This document shows positions 33,318-46,559 of a DNA stretch of 64,000 bases, piece by piece. The stretch comes from Lineus longissimus. Taxonomy: Eukaryota; Nemertea; Pilidiophora; Heteronemertea; Lineidae. The stretch is from contig NC_088326.1 of NCBI RefSeq assembly GCF_910592395.1, forward strand, positions 3,911,001 through 3,975,000, in the 5' to 3' direction. A program made the translations under genes and the position numbers. The notes under the pieces were generated by a model that did no database searches, was not told the origin of the DNA, and saw only the letters and a list, made by a program, of their open reading frames with translations. Every line of letters starts with the position of its first letter. Within the stretch, counting starts at the first letter, position 1.

Positions 33318-36300
33318 CTGAAAAAGAAGGGATTTGAGATTTTTAAGAGAAACATGAAATCCGGTAGCCATCGGCCAAATTTTGTCATTTGACCTTTGTG
33401 ACCTTGGAGAAGGTCAAATCAAAAGGGGTATAATGTTCCACATTCTTAATTGGTTGTGTCGTGATGCCACATCCTATTAGGGCCGCTAACATGGGACCGA
33501 ACCAATCAAGATTGATCGGGATCGATCTCGAGGATAGGTCTAGATTGGTTTGCCGTGTAAATGCACACCAATGTGATCAGGTCTTGTCTGGTCGATGTGG
33601 TCTAAAAATCGGAACCTCTTGACTTTACAAATTTGCATGTATTATACATGAACTTCATTCAGCGCCACTGATCTTGATTTTTTTTTCTGGAGAAATGAAC
33701 TCTTCTATTGAAATGATCGCTTGCAAGTGATGTGTTGGATTTGACACAACAAAGCAATTAACAGAGAGTTTTTAGTTTATTTTCTGCAGATTACTCGTTA
33801 AATTTTAGGTGTGTTAGAGTTGAAATTGACACCGCACTAATGAGTCGCCGTATTTAAATCCAGACCATCAGGTGGAGCCAAAATTCCCCCCACACCTTTG
33901 GGCAAACTGTGCCCCGACATTTTAGCTCCACACCCCCTCATCTCGATTTTAGTGCAGGTCTTAGCCAGTACGGTGTTAATTCTTTAACCCTTTGTCTGCA
34001 ACAGGTCACAACAAAGCATGCAATCAAAACATTATCAGGTCTTAACAAATGAAATTCAACATCGAACAAAGCAAAAGCCTGGACACGCGGGTACAACACT
34101 GAACAGTGACGAACAACAAGATGAAATTAAGATTGAAAAAAACAGATATTAATAAAGTGCAAGAAATAACACATACATCACAATGACTAGCAAAACAATT
34201 AAATCAGAAAAAAAAAACGCCCACAAAATATTGGTGGTTTGCAATACTTCAATTCAAACCCTTAGATGACAAGCGGGTTCACTTATATGACATAACAGGC
34301 TCTGACATGACACACTGCAGGCAGTAATGCGACACAAACTGCATGCCTTTTTGTTACACATACTACAGGCTATAACACCCTCTAACTCTTACATGACACC
34401 TACTCTACTGCAGGAGGCTCTTCCTTGAAAGATATATGCAGGTTCTGGTGTGACACCCACCAACTGCTGGCTCTTACATTACACCTACTGCAGGCTCGTA
34501 CGTGACAGATCCTGCAGGTTCTTATGTGACACCCACTAACTGCATGCTCTCAGATGACATCTACTGCAATCTGCAGGCTCTTACATGACGAATAATGTAG
34601 GTTCTGATGTGACACCCATAAACTGCAGGCTCTTACGTGACACTTACTGCAGGCTCGTACCTGACAGATCTTGCCAAGTTCTGATGTGACACCCACCAAC
34701 TGCAAGCTCGAGACTCCAACTGCCGGGTCTTACAAGACAGATCATGCAGGTTTGGATGTGACACCTACTCACTGCAGACTTTTAAGTGAAAACCAAAAAC
34801 TCATTGAAACCTAATGCAGGTTCTTACGTGACAGATAAGGCAGGTTCTGAAATGACACCTACTAACTGTGGCCTCTTACATGACTCATACTGTTGGCTCT
34901 TACATGACAGATAATACAGGTTCTGATGTGACACCCTCCAACTGCAGGCTTTTAGATGACACCTACTGCAGGCTCTTAGATGACACCTACTGCAGGCTCT
35001 TACATGACGATAACGCAGGTTCTCATCTCACTTACATGAACTGCAAGCGACATGCTATTTTCTCCATATTTCTTGACCATGAACTGTGGTACCACATTAC
35101 AGAAGACTAGCAGGACCTACTGCTGGGCTGCACTAATGCATAATTCAGAATCCCTATGTAGGGGGCAGCACCAGTCTACACTTGAATTTTACACAGAACT
35201 AGAATTATGGCATTGCCCAACAGTTGTGCAAAGATAGGTACCGGTACACTACTTTTGCTGTAAACTATTCTACAGGAATTAAAGGCCTACAATATTTTTT
35301 CTTTGGCCTAATACAAATATCAGTACCATCGTGGCCTGTACATCGACAAGAGAAATGTAAGCAGCAAGGTTGAAAAAGCAAGGAATGTCTAAGTCCAGAA
35401 TATACCTTAATGATAAGAAAGCAAGAAGATACCAAGCAAGGACATGCAACCAGCTAGGAATGGATGGTACTAAGGGAATAAGCATTTTACACCAAATACC
35501 TGCAGGGAATCGCTGCGTCCGGTGCGGAAACACTTTCCGACTCATCAACATGGACACCTTTACTAATCGAGTGAAGCCAAACCACGGATTCATCTCCAAT
35601 TATAAAGTGGTGCCCTCTTTTGAGGTAGATTTGAACAAGTGCTTCTTTGTATGAGGTGGTGGTGTAGTTGAATGGACTGAGAATAGAAAAGACTAACATT
35701 GCAGCTCAAAATATGCCAGGAAATATCAAAAATTACTATCGGTATATCAACAAGTTGGTGAGACTGGACATGGATGTACATGTACAAATGGTACATAAAC
35801 ACGGGTCATATTGTTTTATTATTGACAACTTTGAGTGACATCGCCCTCTAACGGCAGAAAGAGAAGGTGGCACAATGCATTCTTCTTGAATTGTTATGAA
35901 GTTGATTTACTTTGGTGGTAGCTTCCATTAAAATGACACACGCCAATGCGTGCCGACACCCGAGAAAACTTGCCAGTTTTAACCGATTTACAGTGATCGA
36001 GACCATTCACCTCGTCCTCGGCCAAGACGCCATGCTTTACACCGATATTACCTCCATCCAAGGTTTGTGACGTCATCGTGTCATTCAGTTTCAAACACCA
36101 CGAGGTGCTATTTTTAGCCACAACGTTGTGCATGTCATAATGAAACAAATAGGGGGAAACCTTTGCGCTCACGGTATACTATTCTAGTTCTACAATATGA
36201 ATTATGTCTAGTCAAGTCACTCATCATATATAACACAATCTTTTCTATTGAGAAAACCACCTAAATAAACTAAATTATTCTGTAAAAGTACTTATAAATT

Positions 36301-38924
36301 ACTTCATATGAAAACCATCAGAAATGGCAAAGCCTCTAGACAACGTTTGGAGCAGAAGCTTTATTGAGACACCCTGTCCTGTCATGCCTGTGGTCAATCT
36401 AAAAACGCTGACGTGAGTCTGGTTCGGTTTTTTGGTACATCAACTTTCCAGTCTCCTCCGTTCGTGCATGACCTAGGAGAGATCTGGCCAAAAACTTTAT
36501 CTCTACAGACCGGTTATATTATTGAGAGTTATCATGCAACTTTCTATAAGACTTTACCTCGTGACAAGGGCAGAAAAGCGTGATTATTAAGACATCCGAC
36601 AATCGATTTCTTGAAAAATTGAGGTCACGAGAGTGAACGACGGTCCTGCTATCTGTCCGTTGATCTTAGAACTAATGATCATTCTCCAGGCGTTGTCAAT
36701 GGTCATCATCGTTGCAAATTGCAAGCCTGTCTCACTCAATAACAATTTCATCGGGTGCATGTAAATTGGACATTTGGCCCGGCGCCCGGGAGATTGAACT
36801 AATGGTGTGGACAAAATGCCACGCCCACATGGCACATGGCATGGATGACGGTTAGATAACTTACTGTTAGACCCTCCGTCGAATCTAGATGAAGCATTCA
36901 GTTTCTGCCGCAACGTACCTGATAACATAGGTAATGTCATACCAAGGACAACCCGGCTACGGTTTCTCCCTCAGAAAAGAAAAAGCACTGAATTATCCTA
37001 CATTTTCCAGGAAAATCGGTTTCTGCCACAACCTAAAGACAAGGGATAGAATCCTCCTTCCTATAATAACGTCCAGGACAACTATTTACTGTCTCAAATC
37101 TAAAGAAAAAGCAGCGAATCATCCTATATGTCGTCGAGGACTCAACCAGTTTTTGTCTCAACCTGAAGACAAAGTAGGTCCAGGCCTCAACTAGTTGCGG
37201 TCTCGAGCTAAGACAAGGTATTAAATCAAACTCATGTAGGCCTACTTCCTATAATATCATACCGAGGACAACCAGCTTCTGTCTTCTCTAAATAAAAAAA
37301 AAAACAGTTAAGACATCCTACATGACGTCCTGGACACAACCAGTTTCTGTCTCAACCCAAAGACAAAGCATTGAATTGAATCGTCCCTCACTATAAAAGG
37401 CCTTTATTAATTTTTGTCATAATTTTGTGTGCCCATCTTTTGTCTCATGATTTCTATGGGAATACATTAATATTTGGACACCCAAAACAAACGAGAGTTC
37501 CTAGTAATCAATCCACTTCCTTGAGACATATATCAGTGATATATGTCAAAAGAATTTATTTGCGATATTTAGGGTTACATCATACGCATCAAAATATCAC
37601 AATCAAAAAAGATAATCTATCAGACAGGCTATTTCTGCGTTTTTTATTCACCTCACAAATGAAAAGGATTCCAGAGAGATAATTCCAAGTGAAAAATCTT
37701 TTAGATTTTTTATTGTGATGTAACATTGTTTCTTTGTGCCCAAAATATTTTGATCATTGGTCAGATTATTTTGAGAACCATTTGCAAAGAAAACGCTGTC
37801 GGGGCCGGACAAAAAGCGGTCTAAAAGCCGGGTTATTTTTTCTTGGGCAGGTCACCATAGCTGCATCATCTAAGGGATGATAAGAGCTTTCCGTGCATAT
37901 CAAATCCGGTGTGGTTGGAAAATCTGTCCTTGGATATGAGTATACCCGGGAAACAAAGGATTCTATCATTCAACTTTTTTAATCTATGAGGGGCTGAGGC
38001 ACTGGGTGCTGGGTATCTGTCGTAGACTTCATTATGGGGGGGGGGGTGGAAGAGGAGATGAGATGAGATGAGATGCCGGTTTAGATTTTAAAACAATCAA
38101 TCAAAAAAAACAGAGTCTTTCAATAAAGTGAGCATCTCAAATGCGGGTTGTTTTGCAAACAAACGGCTTGCGCTGTTTTACAAAGACTTTGGTTGGACAT
38201 TTATTAATAGGCTAAATATGTAATGGTCAAGTGTCAGTCGGCCTAAACCAAAAAGCATGGAAAAGGTCCATAAAAACCGAAATTGAAAAAAATCATCTGA
38301 CGCTATGCGTTTTGGCAGGAGCGGGAAAATTAAGTGCCACGCCTATATATACCAAACAATCGCAAGAAAATATCTATGGTGAAGAAATGATGTTATTTTT
38401 CGGTTGAAGGTTCAGAATAAATAATTTCGTACAAAACCTTCGTTATAGATGTGACCCATTCATAAGAAACCATGATTGGAACGAACCAGTGACCATCCGC
38501 TGCAGTCAAAAGCTGACACTTTGCCACCACTGAGCGAGGCGCATGCGTGCGGATTCAAACAATCAAAGAATGCGAAAAATAAGACATTCCTGGGGTCATA
38601 CAATGCTTGGCAGCTGGGTAGGCTAAATGCATGGTAACGCCGGTTGCGCATGATAGCGTACCTATGACTTGACCTTTAAATGCCATTGTTGAACTTTGTC
38701 AACAATGCGCAACCTCAGGCGAACTCTTATTGGTCAGAAGTCCGCACTAGGCGAACTTCGAATAAAGTTACTTTTCTCAATAACTATGTGACGCTTACTA
38801 TTTCTACCTGTATCAGTAGATGCCATTAATTACATGTAAGAGATCTCCGAAAAGAAAAATGCAAACTCCCCTCCAGTTTTTCCGCAAAACAAAGAAATTT
38901 GTCAAAGCCGCAATATGAATTTCA
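33318..38924. other. Kynureninase-E2F intergenic region
   Basis: It contains the minisatellite-like block at 34290-35050 and degenerate tandem repeats of about 90 bp at 36900-37380 (aggacaac... gtttctgtctcaacc... aagacaaagca). A gagat run lies at 38058-38075. The open frames at 35894-36172 and 36587-36940 (minus) match no family I recognise and are probably chance. The 5' non-coding exon of kynureninase should lie in here but cannot be placed. Confidence 0.4.
34290..35050. repeat. Irregular minisatellite (ctgcaggctcttacatgaca)
   Basis: Words of the type ctgcaggctcttacatgaca, cctactgcag and caggttctgatgtgacaccc recur about twenty times at irregular 30-60 bp steps. The short open frame at 34868-35110 is produced by the repeat. 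Confidence 0.75.
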
Positions 38925-38964
38925 CACGTGACGCAATTCGCGGGAAATATGATTTCGCGCCAAT
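38925..38964 (+). promoter_or_regulatory. E2F sites, E-box and CCAAT box upstream of the E2F gene
   Basis: Within 40 bp lie an E-box CACGTG (38925-38930), TTCGCGGGAAA (38937-38947, the reverse of a TTTCCCGC E2F site), TTTCGCGC (38953-38960, consensus E2F site) and CCAAT (38960-38964). They lie about 280-320 bp upstream of the E2F start codon. Paired E2F sites with CCAAT are typical of cell-cycle promoters and of autoregulated vertebrate E2F genes. Confidence 0.65.
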
Positions 38965-39242
38965 GACGAAAGCTTTGTTGTCTCCGGCGATTCGGCCATT
39001 TTCGGGCAGCTGTTGTGATTTGGTAGCGACAATAATCTTTGTCCATCCTTCATACCAGGGCCCCCTAATGCACTTTAATCTTCCGATTCACATTCAGGAA
39101 TATTTCGGCTTGCTTTGGAAGAAATATTACAGAACTTGATGTTGTTTCAAAGTATTTTTGAGTAATTTTGTCGACCGACCGGAACCATCTTTTTGTGTTT
39201 ACAAAAATTCCAAACATTGCCACCGCATCACTTTGATCGAAA

Positions 39243-42200
39243 ATGCCTCGTGGAGTTTTCCATCCTAACTTCGTTTCTCCAACCTCGATGCATCACCGGG
39301 AGTTTCATGTGACATCTCTACTGTCCCCTGAAAAACAATTGCTCGGTGTTTCGAGTGTTTACGACGCAACAACACTGATTGATGTGGATGGACAATGCGA
39401 CTCCCTTGCAAACATTCTTGATGAAGTGGCCTCGTACACCCCTCTCGGTCCTGACCCGATTTCAACACAAAAAGCATCCCTAATGCGGCCCCAGGTAAAT
39501 TATGCATAATTCCTCATAAACTGACTGTACTTCCATTACTTTTTCAGAAAGATTGCAAGTTGCATGAAGACTTTATCCCACTTTCTTTCAGCCAACCCCG
39601 GCCCAACACCAGAACGCGACCACCATGGCATGGGCTTGGGACCAGGGCTGCCCCCCCCCCCACCCCATTCCTTCTGTCCACACACAGGCCACCCATCTTG
39701 GCCTCTTTCAAGCCAAGGAATGTAATTCTTTCTTGCAATCATTCCCACGCTGGCTTATCCGCTCAAGTTGCTGTGTAACGTTTTCCCGTACTTTCTCCTG
39801 TCGACAAAAGTTTCCCGTATTTTCCTGTGCCAAGTCTTGTTCATATAATTCATGAATTGAAAACAACATGCCTTCTCGTTCTGTTACTATGGCAATGACG
39901 AGATTGATCAACTATGAGCATGACAGGGGGAGACGTCATGTCACAAAAGCCAGAATCAGGACTAGGTTAGTTCCAGTTGTGCAGTGGCTTGTCAATCAAG
40001 TGCTGAATTCAGCGTTGCGGCATGCTCTATTGCAACGTGTCAGTCAGCAGGCTCTGTTTTGTTGTGTGGCAACAGTAAGGGTTAAAATCAGCTTTTTAGA
40101 AGTAAACCTGCAGGCCAACTTTCGAATATCGTTTTTGTCTTCAGGCCTATTGCATCACTTGCTTTCACTCTTCCAGGCCAAGCGTAAGCTTGAACTAGAG
40201 CCCCGCCTGCCAATGAATGAGGGATTCAAGACGCCAAAGGCCAAGAAGCGACGGACAAGTTCCGTCTCGAGTACGGGAATGAGCCCAAAAGTCAAGTCGC
40301 CCCTTGAGAAGACGAGATACGACACATCTCTGGGACTCCTGACGAAAAAGTTTGTGGGGTTATTGAGAGCCGCACCGGATGGGGTAAGTCTAGGTCCTGC
40401 AAATTTAAGATTGCTCTTATCTCTTGCCTGACCAAGGACCAACCAGTCTCGATGCTGGCTGACTTTTGTTGGTGTTCAATTTGTCGGCAGCTTTATTTTG
40501 AGACACCCTGCCATTATCTCGGTCATGGGAACAGTCGTCAACCCTTAGACTGATGTCCTCTCTCCAGCTGCGAGAACCCTCGGTTCTCTTACGTAATTAA
40601 TATTCCTGACTTTTTTCAGATTTTGGACTTGAACAAAGCAGCCGAATATCTTGAAGTCCAGAAACGGAGGATCTATGACATCACAAACGTATTGGAAGGC
40701 ATCAACCTGATAAACAAAAAATCCAAAAATAACATCCAATGGAAGTAAGTGATAAAAAGGCAAATGGTGTTTTCGTTGTTGTTCCATCTCGCTCTCATCG
40801 ACTTCCAGCCCGAGACCTGTCCGAATTAATCACGTATTTGGTCATTCTCTTCCAGGGGGTCTAGTCAAGCCTTCTCAAAAGAACCAACCCGGAATGTCAG
40901 TGCGGCACAGGTCGACTTACACTCTGATCTAGCAGACCTCGAGGCCAAAGAAAACCGATTAGATGAACTTATCCGAAATTCGACGCTACAATTAAAAATG
41001 TTGACAGACGACCAGGAAAATTCTCGTTTGGCCTACGTGACGTACCAAGATATTCGAAGTATAAAAAGTTTCGAGGAACAGACTGTGATTGCTATCAAGG
41101 CGCCTCCAGAGACACGGCTCGAGGTGCCAGATCCAACGGAGGTAATTACGAATGTTACGTGTTGTCTTCAGTCATAGGAAATTTGGAAAGCAGTCTGTCC
41201 ACGTCACGTGCTGACTTGATCACACCACTGTGGGCATGAGGCAGTGGAGCAAACCCAGGTAGTCTAGTCAACCGAAACTAGATCAACTTATTGAACTGTC
41301 TTCTAGAATGGAGCAGTGGTGTCCACAAGGCCATTTGTCAGGACATCCCAACCTACCTTGGGAACTTACCCACCCCAACCTACCTTGGAAACTTACCCAC
41401 CCCAACCTACCTTGTAACTTGCCATTTGGGCAAGCGGTCATTTTCTAGGGAACCAGCTGCCAGTTCATCAGGATGGCAGATTCTATCGTTTCGTCTTTGC
41501 AGTAACTAAAGACATGGCTGTTTGAGAGACGTTTTGAGGGATTGGCGCTTTGCACACGATCACACAGAGAAAAGGCGCCCTCTATAAATCTTATGTTGCG
41601 TTATTCTCTCTCTTTCCAGAGCATACAAATTTGGTTAAAAAGTACACGCGGTGCGATTGAAGTTTTCCTGTGTCCCGAGGACAGTAGTTCAAGTAGTAAC
41701 AGTGGTACTAGTCAAAGCAGTTGTGACGAGTCGAGTTGCTCAGAAGATTCGAGGGACGGATTTGGCTACAGAGGTAAGGAGTGTTGGATTGTTTGCTCAA
41801 GTGAAACTTGATGTGAAATGGTCTGTCTCTCTTTTTTTCTTTTAAGGTTCTCGGCTGGTTTGTGCCAAAACATGTCAGCGTGGCCGACATTCTTGACATA
41901 AATATTGTTAAAGGGATAACATATTAAAGGATACAGTAGAACCACCCCTAGCGGACACCCCTCTATTATGGCCACTCTCTTAATAAAGACACAAGTTCCA
42001 AATTGATTGTTTCCAATCAATTTGACCTCTGTAATCAGGATCCTCTCTATTAAGGACAGCACCTGTCAGTCCTTAATAGAGAGGTACTCCTGTACCTAAT
42101 GTAACCATAAGGGATAGCATGGACTTTTTCACTGGTGCTGCTTTATTGGTAAAATGAAGGTTTGTGTTGTTCACGAAAAGTAGGCAAATCGGCCTAACCA

Positions 42201-42441
42201 ACATAAGTTACTGCAGCTTTTTCATATTTCAGCAAATCCCAAGTTAAAGAACGCGCTTCTCGAAGAGCAAGACATCTCGCCCGATAACTGCCGAGACATT
42301 CTCCTCCAGACCGAAGATCAGAACCTCGACCATCCGTTCTTACAACTCGAACCTCCTCTCAGCGAATCAGATTACACGTTCAGTTTAGACGACGCGGAAG
42401 GCATCTCCGATTTGTTTGATGCCTATGATTTGCATTTTTAG
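39243..42441 (+). CDS. E2F: E2F1/2/3-type transcription factor
   Basis: Six exons join in phase: 39243-39494, 40177-40383, 40620-40744, 40856-41141, 41620-41773 and 42233-42441, giving 410 residues. Residues 85-92 (AKRKLELE) are a cyclin-binding RxL motif placed as in vertebrate E2F1-3. The winged-helix DNA-binding domain spans about 126-196, with the signature RRIYD at 169-173. A leucine-zipper and marked-box dimerisation region ([43 protein letters not shown]) follows to about 310. A serine-rich linker leads to the C-terminal pocket-protein-binding motif [17 protein letters not shown]. It should heterodimerise with DP and drive G1/S genes under RB control. It is closest in wording to E2F3 ([13 protein letters not shown]), but one invertebrate gene commonly represents E2F1/2/3. 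A pogo-like MITE and a 28-bp repeat lie in introns. Confidence 0.95.
41348..41423. repeat. 28-bp tandem repeat, three copies, in E2F intron 4
   Basis: The unit ccaacctaccttggNaactt (then acccacc) occurs three times in a row. Confidence 0.8.
41934..42092. mobile_element. Pogo-like MITE in E2F intron 5
   Basis: It begins cagtagaaccacccctagcg, ends in gaggtactcctg, and is flanked by TA on both sides. The interior shares ttaaggacag and ccttaatagagaggt with the copy at 30497-30692. Confidence 0.65.
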
Positions 42442-45056
42442 ATGTCGATGATATTTAATATTCGTTTTCCTCAAGATTTCCCCCCAAGTAATTCCATCAG
42501 TACTCCTTTATCTTTCTCCTCAACAGCAATGTAACATTTCCGATATTTGGAGGATTCGGATTGAAACCCTGTTGTTACTTGCTCCTTCTCGTTTAGAAAT
42601 TGATGGGAGTTGCTCGGGTGAAGTCTTGAGGAGAAGTAGTCACTGCCATACCAGTTTGTCGAGCATTTATAATGTGCTGACATTGTTTTTGTTGTACATT
42701 TCAATTTTTTGTGTTGTTTTTAGACAACTTCCATGTTCAATGCAGTTGTGTTCATGATATTGTAGTGGATCAGTCTCGATCTACTAAACGGTCTTTGACT
42801 CTCTGTGTTAATCTGTTAAAAAAGTGCGTTCCAATCCATGAAGTGAATCAGTTCTCGTCCAAAAAAGGCCTAGGCATCGTTCAGGTTACCTTGATGAATG
42901 GCTCATGCAAACCTTTGCAAGTTTCTTCAGTAGGAAAAACCTTCAAGTTAGACTAGACCAGGGTGGGCTGGACTAACGTCCAATAGTTTATTGTACATAA
43001 CATTTCACAAGGAAAGCATAGCGAAGTTAGTGTATCATGTGTTCACTTGTGGTCCTAAAAGGCCAATAAGGACCAGATTGTAAAAAGTTTGAAACATGGT
43101 GCTACAGTTCGGGCTCTGTACAAATATGACTTGTTCTCTCTTGAACTTTGAATTCCTCATTGTAGTGAAATTATCTTTACGATAGTAGATGTTGTTTTTA
43201 TTATCATTATTGTTGTGAATTTAGGCTGAAAACTTTGCCCTTGTTTATGCGTGCCACTTGGCTTGACGAGTGGCCAAGTGGTTTTGAACAAGGCCCTGGG
43301 TTCTGCACCTTTCAAACAGCTAATGAAATTGAATATTCTTTTTTGAGTGTTGCATGTTGTGCGTTTAGTGTTCATAATCATAGTTTTTGTCAGATTTTTG
43401 TAAGGTAAGGTGGTACATAGCCCCAGTACAAATATAACTGAGTGTACTACAAGCCCTTTTCAACACTGCAGGAGGTAAAATTGTACTGAGCCTAAAATTG
43501 TACTGAGCCTAAAATTGTACTGAGGCAAAATTGTACTGGAACTATAATTGTACGGGAGGTAAAATTCTACTGCCTGGGGCTATAATTGTACAGGGGATAT
43601 AATTGTTCCACTTTACCTTATATTACTTCAGAGATTTTTTAAAAATTTTTTCGGATGGCTGTTTCAGCTGGGCAAGGCGGCAACAAAGTGTTTTCTGAAC
43701 TCACCGAAGCCAGGCATACCTGACCTTGAATATTTGAGCTGCTCTGGCGAGGAGTGTTGCCTCTCTGAAACATGTTATTTTTCTCATGATGAGTAGGATT
43801 TATCTCTCTTCGTTCTTTTTTCTCACTCAGCATTTGTAGCAGTAGCACTCTCCCTTCACTTTGAGAAAATGTCTATGATTGTATCACATTCAAAAAGTCT
43901 GGTCACACACAATCACTAATGTGTTTTAAGTCCGAGATTTTTTTAAGGTGCACAGGCAAAACTGAGGTCGCACCGGCAAAACTGCGATCGCACTTGCAAC
44001 CGAACAATGCTGAACTAGTGATTTAAATCGCGGCTACCAGCGATGCAATGCGACCTGCAATGACTACCTCAAACAAGTCGTTATAGTCGCATGTGATTGC
44101 AGGTCGTAGCAATTTAAATCTCTCGTTGCGGGTGTTTTTGATCTCTGTCGGCCCGTCACTGTTTGTATTTGATGGCACGTTGTCTTTGGCTTTCAAGTAT
44201 GATTTTTCTTTTCTTTTTCATGATAATGATTAAATAATTATGGCATGTTTTCACCTGTTGGATGTTTTTAAAATGACAATTATGCATTGTTTCGTTTTAA
44301 ATAATGAGGTCCTCATTGTTTTATGCCCTCAGATGTTGTAAAAATTATTTCAAGATTTTGAAGTTCGATCTTTTATCTGTAAAGCACAACCAATGAATCT
44401 TACTTTTGGACACAAATTCAAATTCACAGCTGTTATATTTTTCAACCAGTTTCGAATTCAGTTAGGAAAATTTCTATTTTAATAATTTAATTAAAAGCAC
44501 TTGCCTCAAGCATCCATTTAATTCAAATATCATAGATGGCATTATCCAAGGATTTTAGGTACCTTGTATGTTTTTTAGGAAATGAAAGAATTTGGCATTA
44601 CTTTTTGGATTTCTACAGTATAGGAGCTTGTAGGATGTTTTTCAAACAGAATTTCGCTTTTTGAATATGCGAGGTCTTCATTTATCAATGGACTGATAAT
44701 TACTGTCCCCGCAGCAATTTTGCTACAATATTGCTTGACAAAGTATGTTTTTCACACTCGACTTCTAAAATTTGTTTTGTTTCAAAACAAACCAAAAATT
44801 AGCATCATAAAAATCTTGCATTAACAAAAGTTTGTTAGTTAAAAAGGAACAACAGAATACATGTTTGTAAAAAAAAGGATAATGAACTCTTCTATTTATC
44901 TCAGTCCAAAAGCATCTTTTAAACTTGTATATAGATACTCGAGGCTTCTTTGAAAGTAGTTATTAATATATGAATATAACTTGGTTTTCTTTGTACAATG
45001 AAAGATTTGCACTAGAATAATGAATTTAATAATAAAACATTTAGAATATATGTCTG
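42442..45056 (+). other. Probable long E2F 3'UTR with polyadenylation signal
   Basis: The 2.6 kb after the stop codon is AT-rich and has no convincing open frame. A good signal AATAAA lies at 45031-45036. Short repeats of taaaattgtactgagcc lie at 43480-43600. A shorter 3'UTR is possible. Confidence 0.45.
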
Positions 45057-45859
45057 CGTTCTGTCCTTATTTGATCCATGTCCATGTCCCTGTCCCTCCC
45101 TGGAAAACAACGAAGGTCCACATTTTGGTGCCGATCTCTAGATTATTTGCTCAGTGCACACCCTTTGGAATCCACTCCAAACTTCTCCATCTTCTGCCGA
45201 GTCATGGCCAACAACCTTCCCCAGGAAATTTAGCCACAAACTGAATGCCACCCCTAAACAAGTGCCTCGTATAGACTGGACAATGTGTGCATCTTAATGA
45301 CCGTTTTCTCGCAGTGGCACGGCTGTGCCAGGACCACCAAGGAGCTTGGTTCGTTCTCAAACGACTGTTGGTTCTCTGGTTCCAGCATTTGAGCTGTAAA
45401 AACTGCACGTATGAAGTCCAAGAAGATATATCAACTGTAACCGGCCAAACCCTGAAGCCAGAGTAGGGTTACAACGTCGATCTGAGAGCCATATCGAGGC
45501 TCCTTGAGTGTCCTGGTATGGCCTCTCACCACAGTGAGGAAGCTGTCTGTTTGATGAACGGACCACCCAACGACTTGGTTGACAGTCCAAGGCTGGAATC
45601 ACACAGAGAGGTTGTTGGCCATGACTGAGAGATGCGTGGGGAGGTTCCAGCTGATTCTACAGGTTGGTCTAGTAATGCATTTTCCAATATCCTCTCTGAT
45701 TGTTTCACAGAGCCACAGTGCTCCCTGGCCGGGATTTTCAGAGGAAATCATATAGAATTTCCATTAACCTCCCTATTTTTGTCTGAGATCTCCTTATTGT
45801 CACTCCGGAAGGTTGGCAACTCTGCCACTGGTGACTGCCAAATTATCACATCCCACTGA

Positions 45860-46473
45860 AAGCCTTTTGATTTTTGGTGGACATCCCCATTCACTTCCCT
45901 TGATGGGAAAGGCCAGTTCAAAAGAAGAAGACTTACTTACTTAGTCAACTTCGTCCCTGGTGCTTGGGCATAAGGCCTTCACCATTTCTCGCCATTTTTC
46001 CTTGTCCTTGGCCACTCATATTGCTGTGTCCCAAGACAGGCCCCGGGGACAGGCCAAAGGTTTCCAGCTCTTTCGTCTTCGTGTGGCCCCAGGTTTTCTC
46101 CACGTTTCCGTCTCCCTTGTGGGGTCCATCTGAGAGCCACCTTGAGTATACAATCTGGTTGCATTCTCAGCACATGACTTAGCCATGGGAATCTCCTCCA
46201 CCTGATCTCGTTCCAGATACATTCCGTATGAGTCTTTTCATAGAGAGCCTTGTTGGTGATCTTTCTTGGCCAGAATATCCTGCAGATCTTGTGTAGGCAT
46301 CCGTTATGGAAGGATCTATTCCCATGTCTTCGGTGGTTCTCCAACATTCCGAGCCAGAAAGCCATAAGAAGATGGGCAATTTTGTCGAGGTAGCTCTTGG
46401 AGCAAAGATTGAAGGCCATCCAGCTTGAAAGTGGGATAGTACCATGGACCGAAACTTCCATTTTCCAAAACAA
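45860..46473 (-). mobile_element. 3' end of a LINE retrotransposon
   Basis: The minus-strand frame at 45979-46473 carries the C-terminal pattern common after LINE reverse transcriptases: an R-R-x-P-W-L-S-H-V-L-R-M core followed by A-L-R-W-T-P-Q-G-R-R-K-R-G and a final E-W-P-R. The downstream end (45860-45990, ctggtgcttgggcataaggc) also occurs inverted at 48085-48235. The element is 5'-truncated and has no reverse transcriptase core here. The stretch 45057-45859 holds nothing I can name. Confidence 0.65.
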
Positions 46474-46559
46474 ATAGTCCCTCAGGCTTTCCTATTGTGT
46501 CCTCTGGGACGAAATCATCCAGGGGTAATTTGGAGATAAATTGTCTACGTGATGTCTAG

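Noticed and set aside
36587-36940. Minus-strand open frame of 117 codons as a possible kynureninase 5' exon
   Set aside because: A gtaagt donor occurs within it, but nothing ties it to kynureninase, and the composition looks random.
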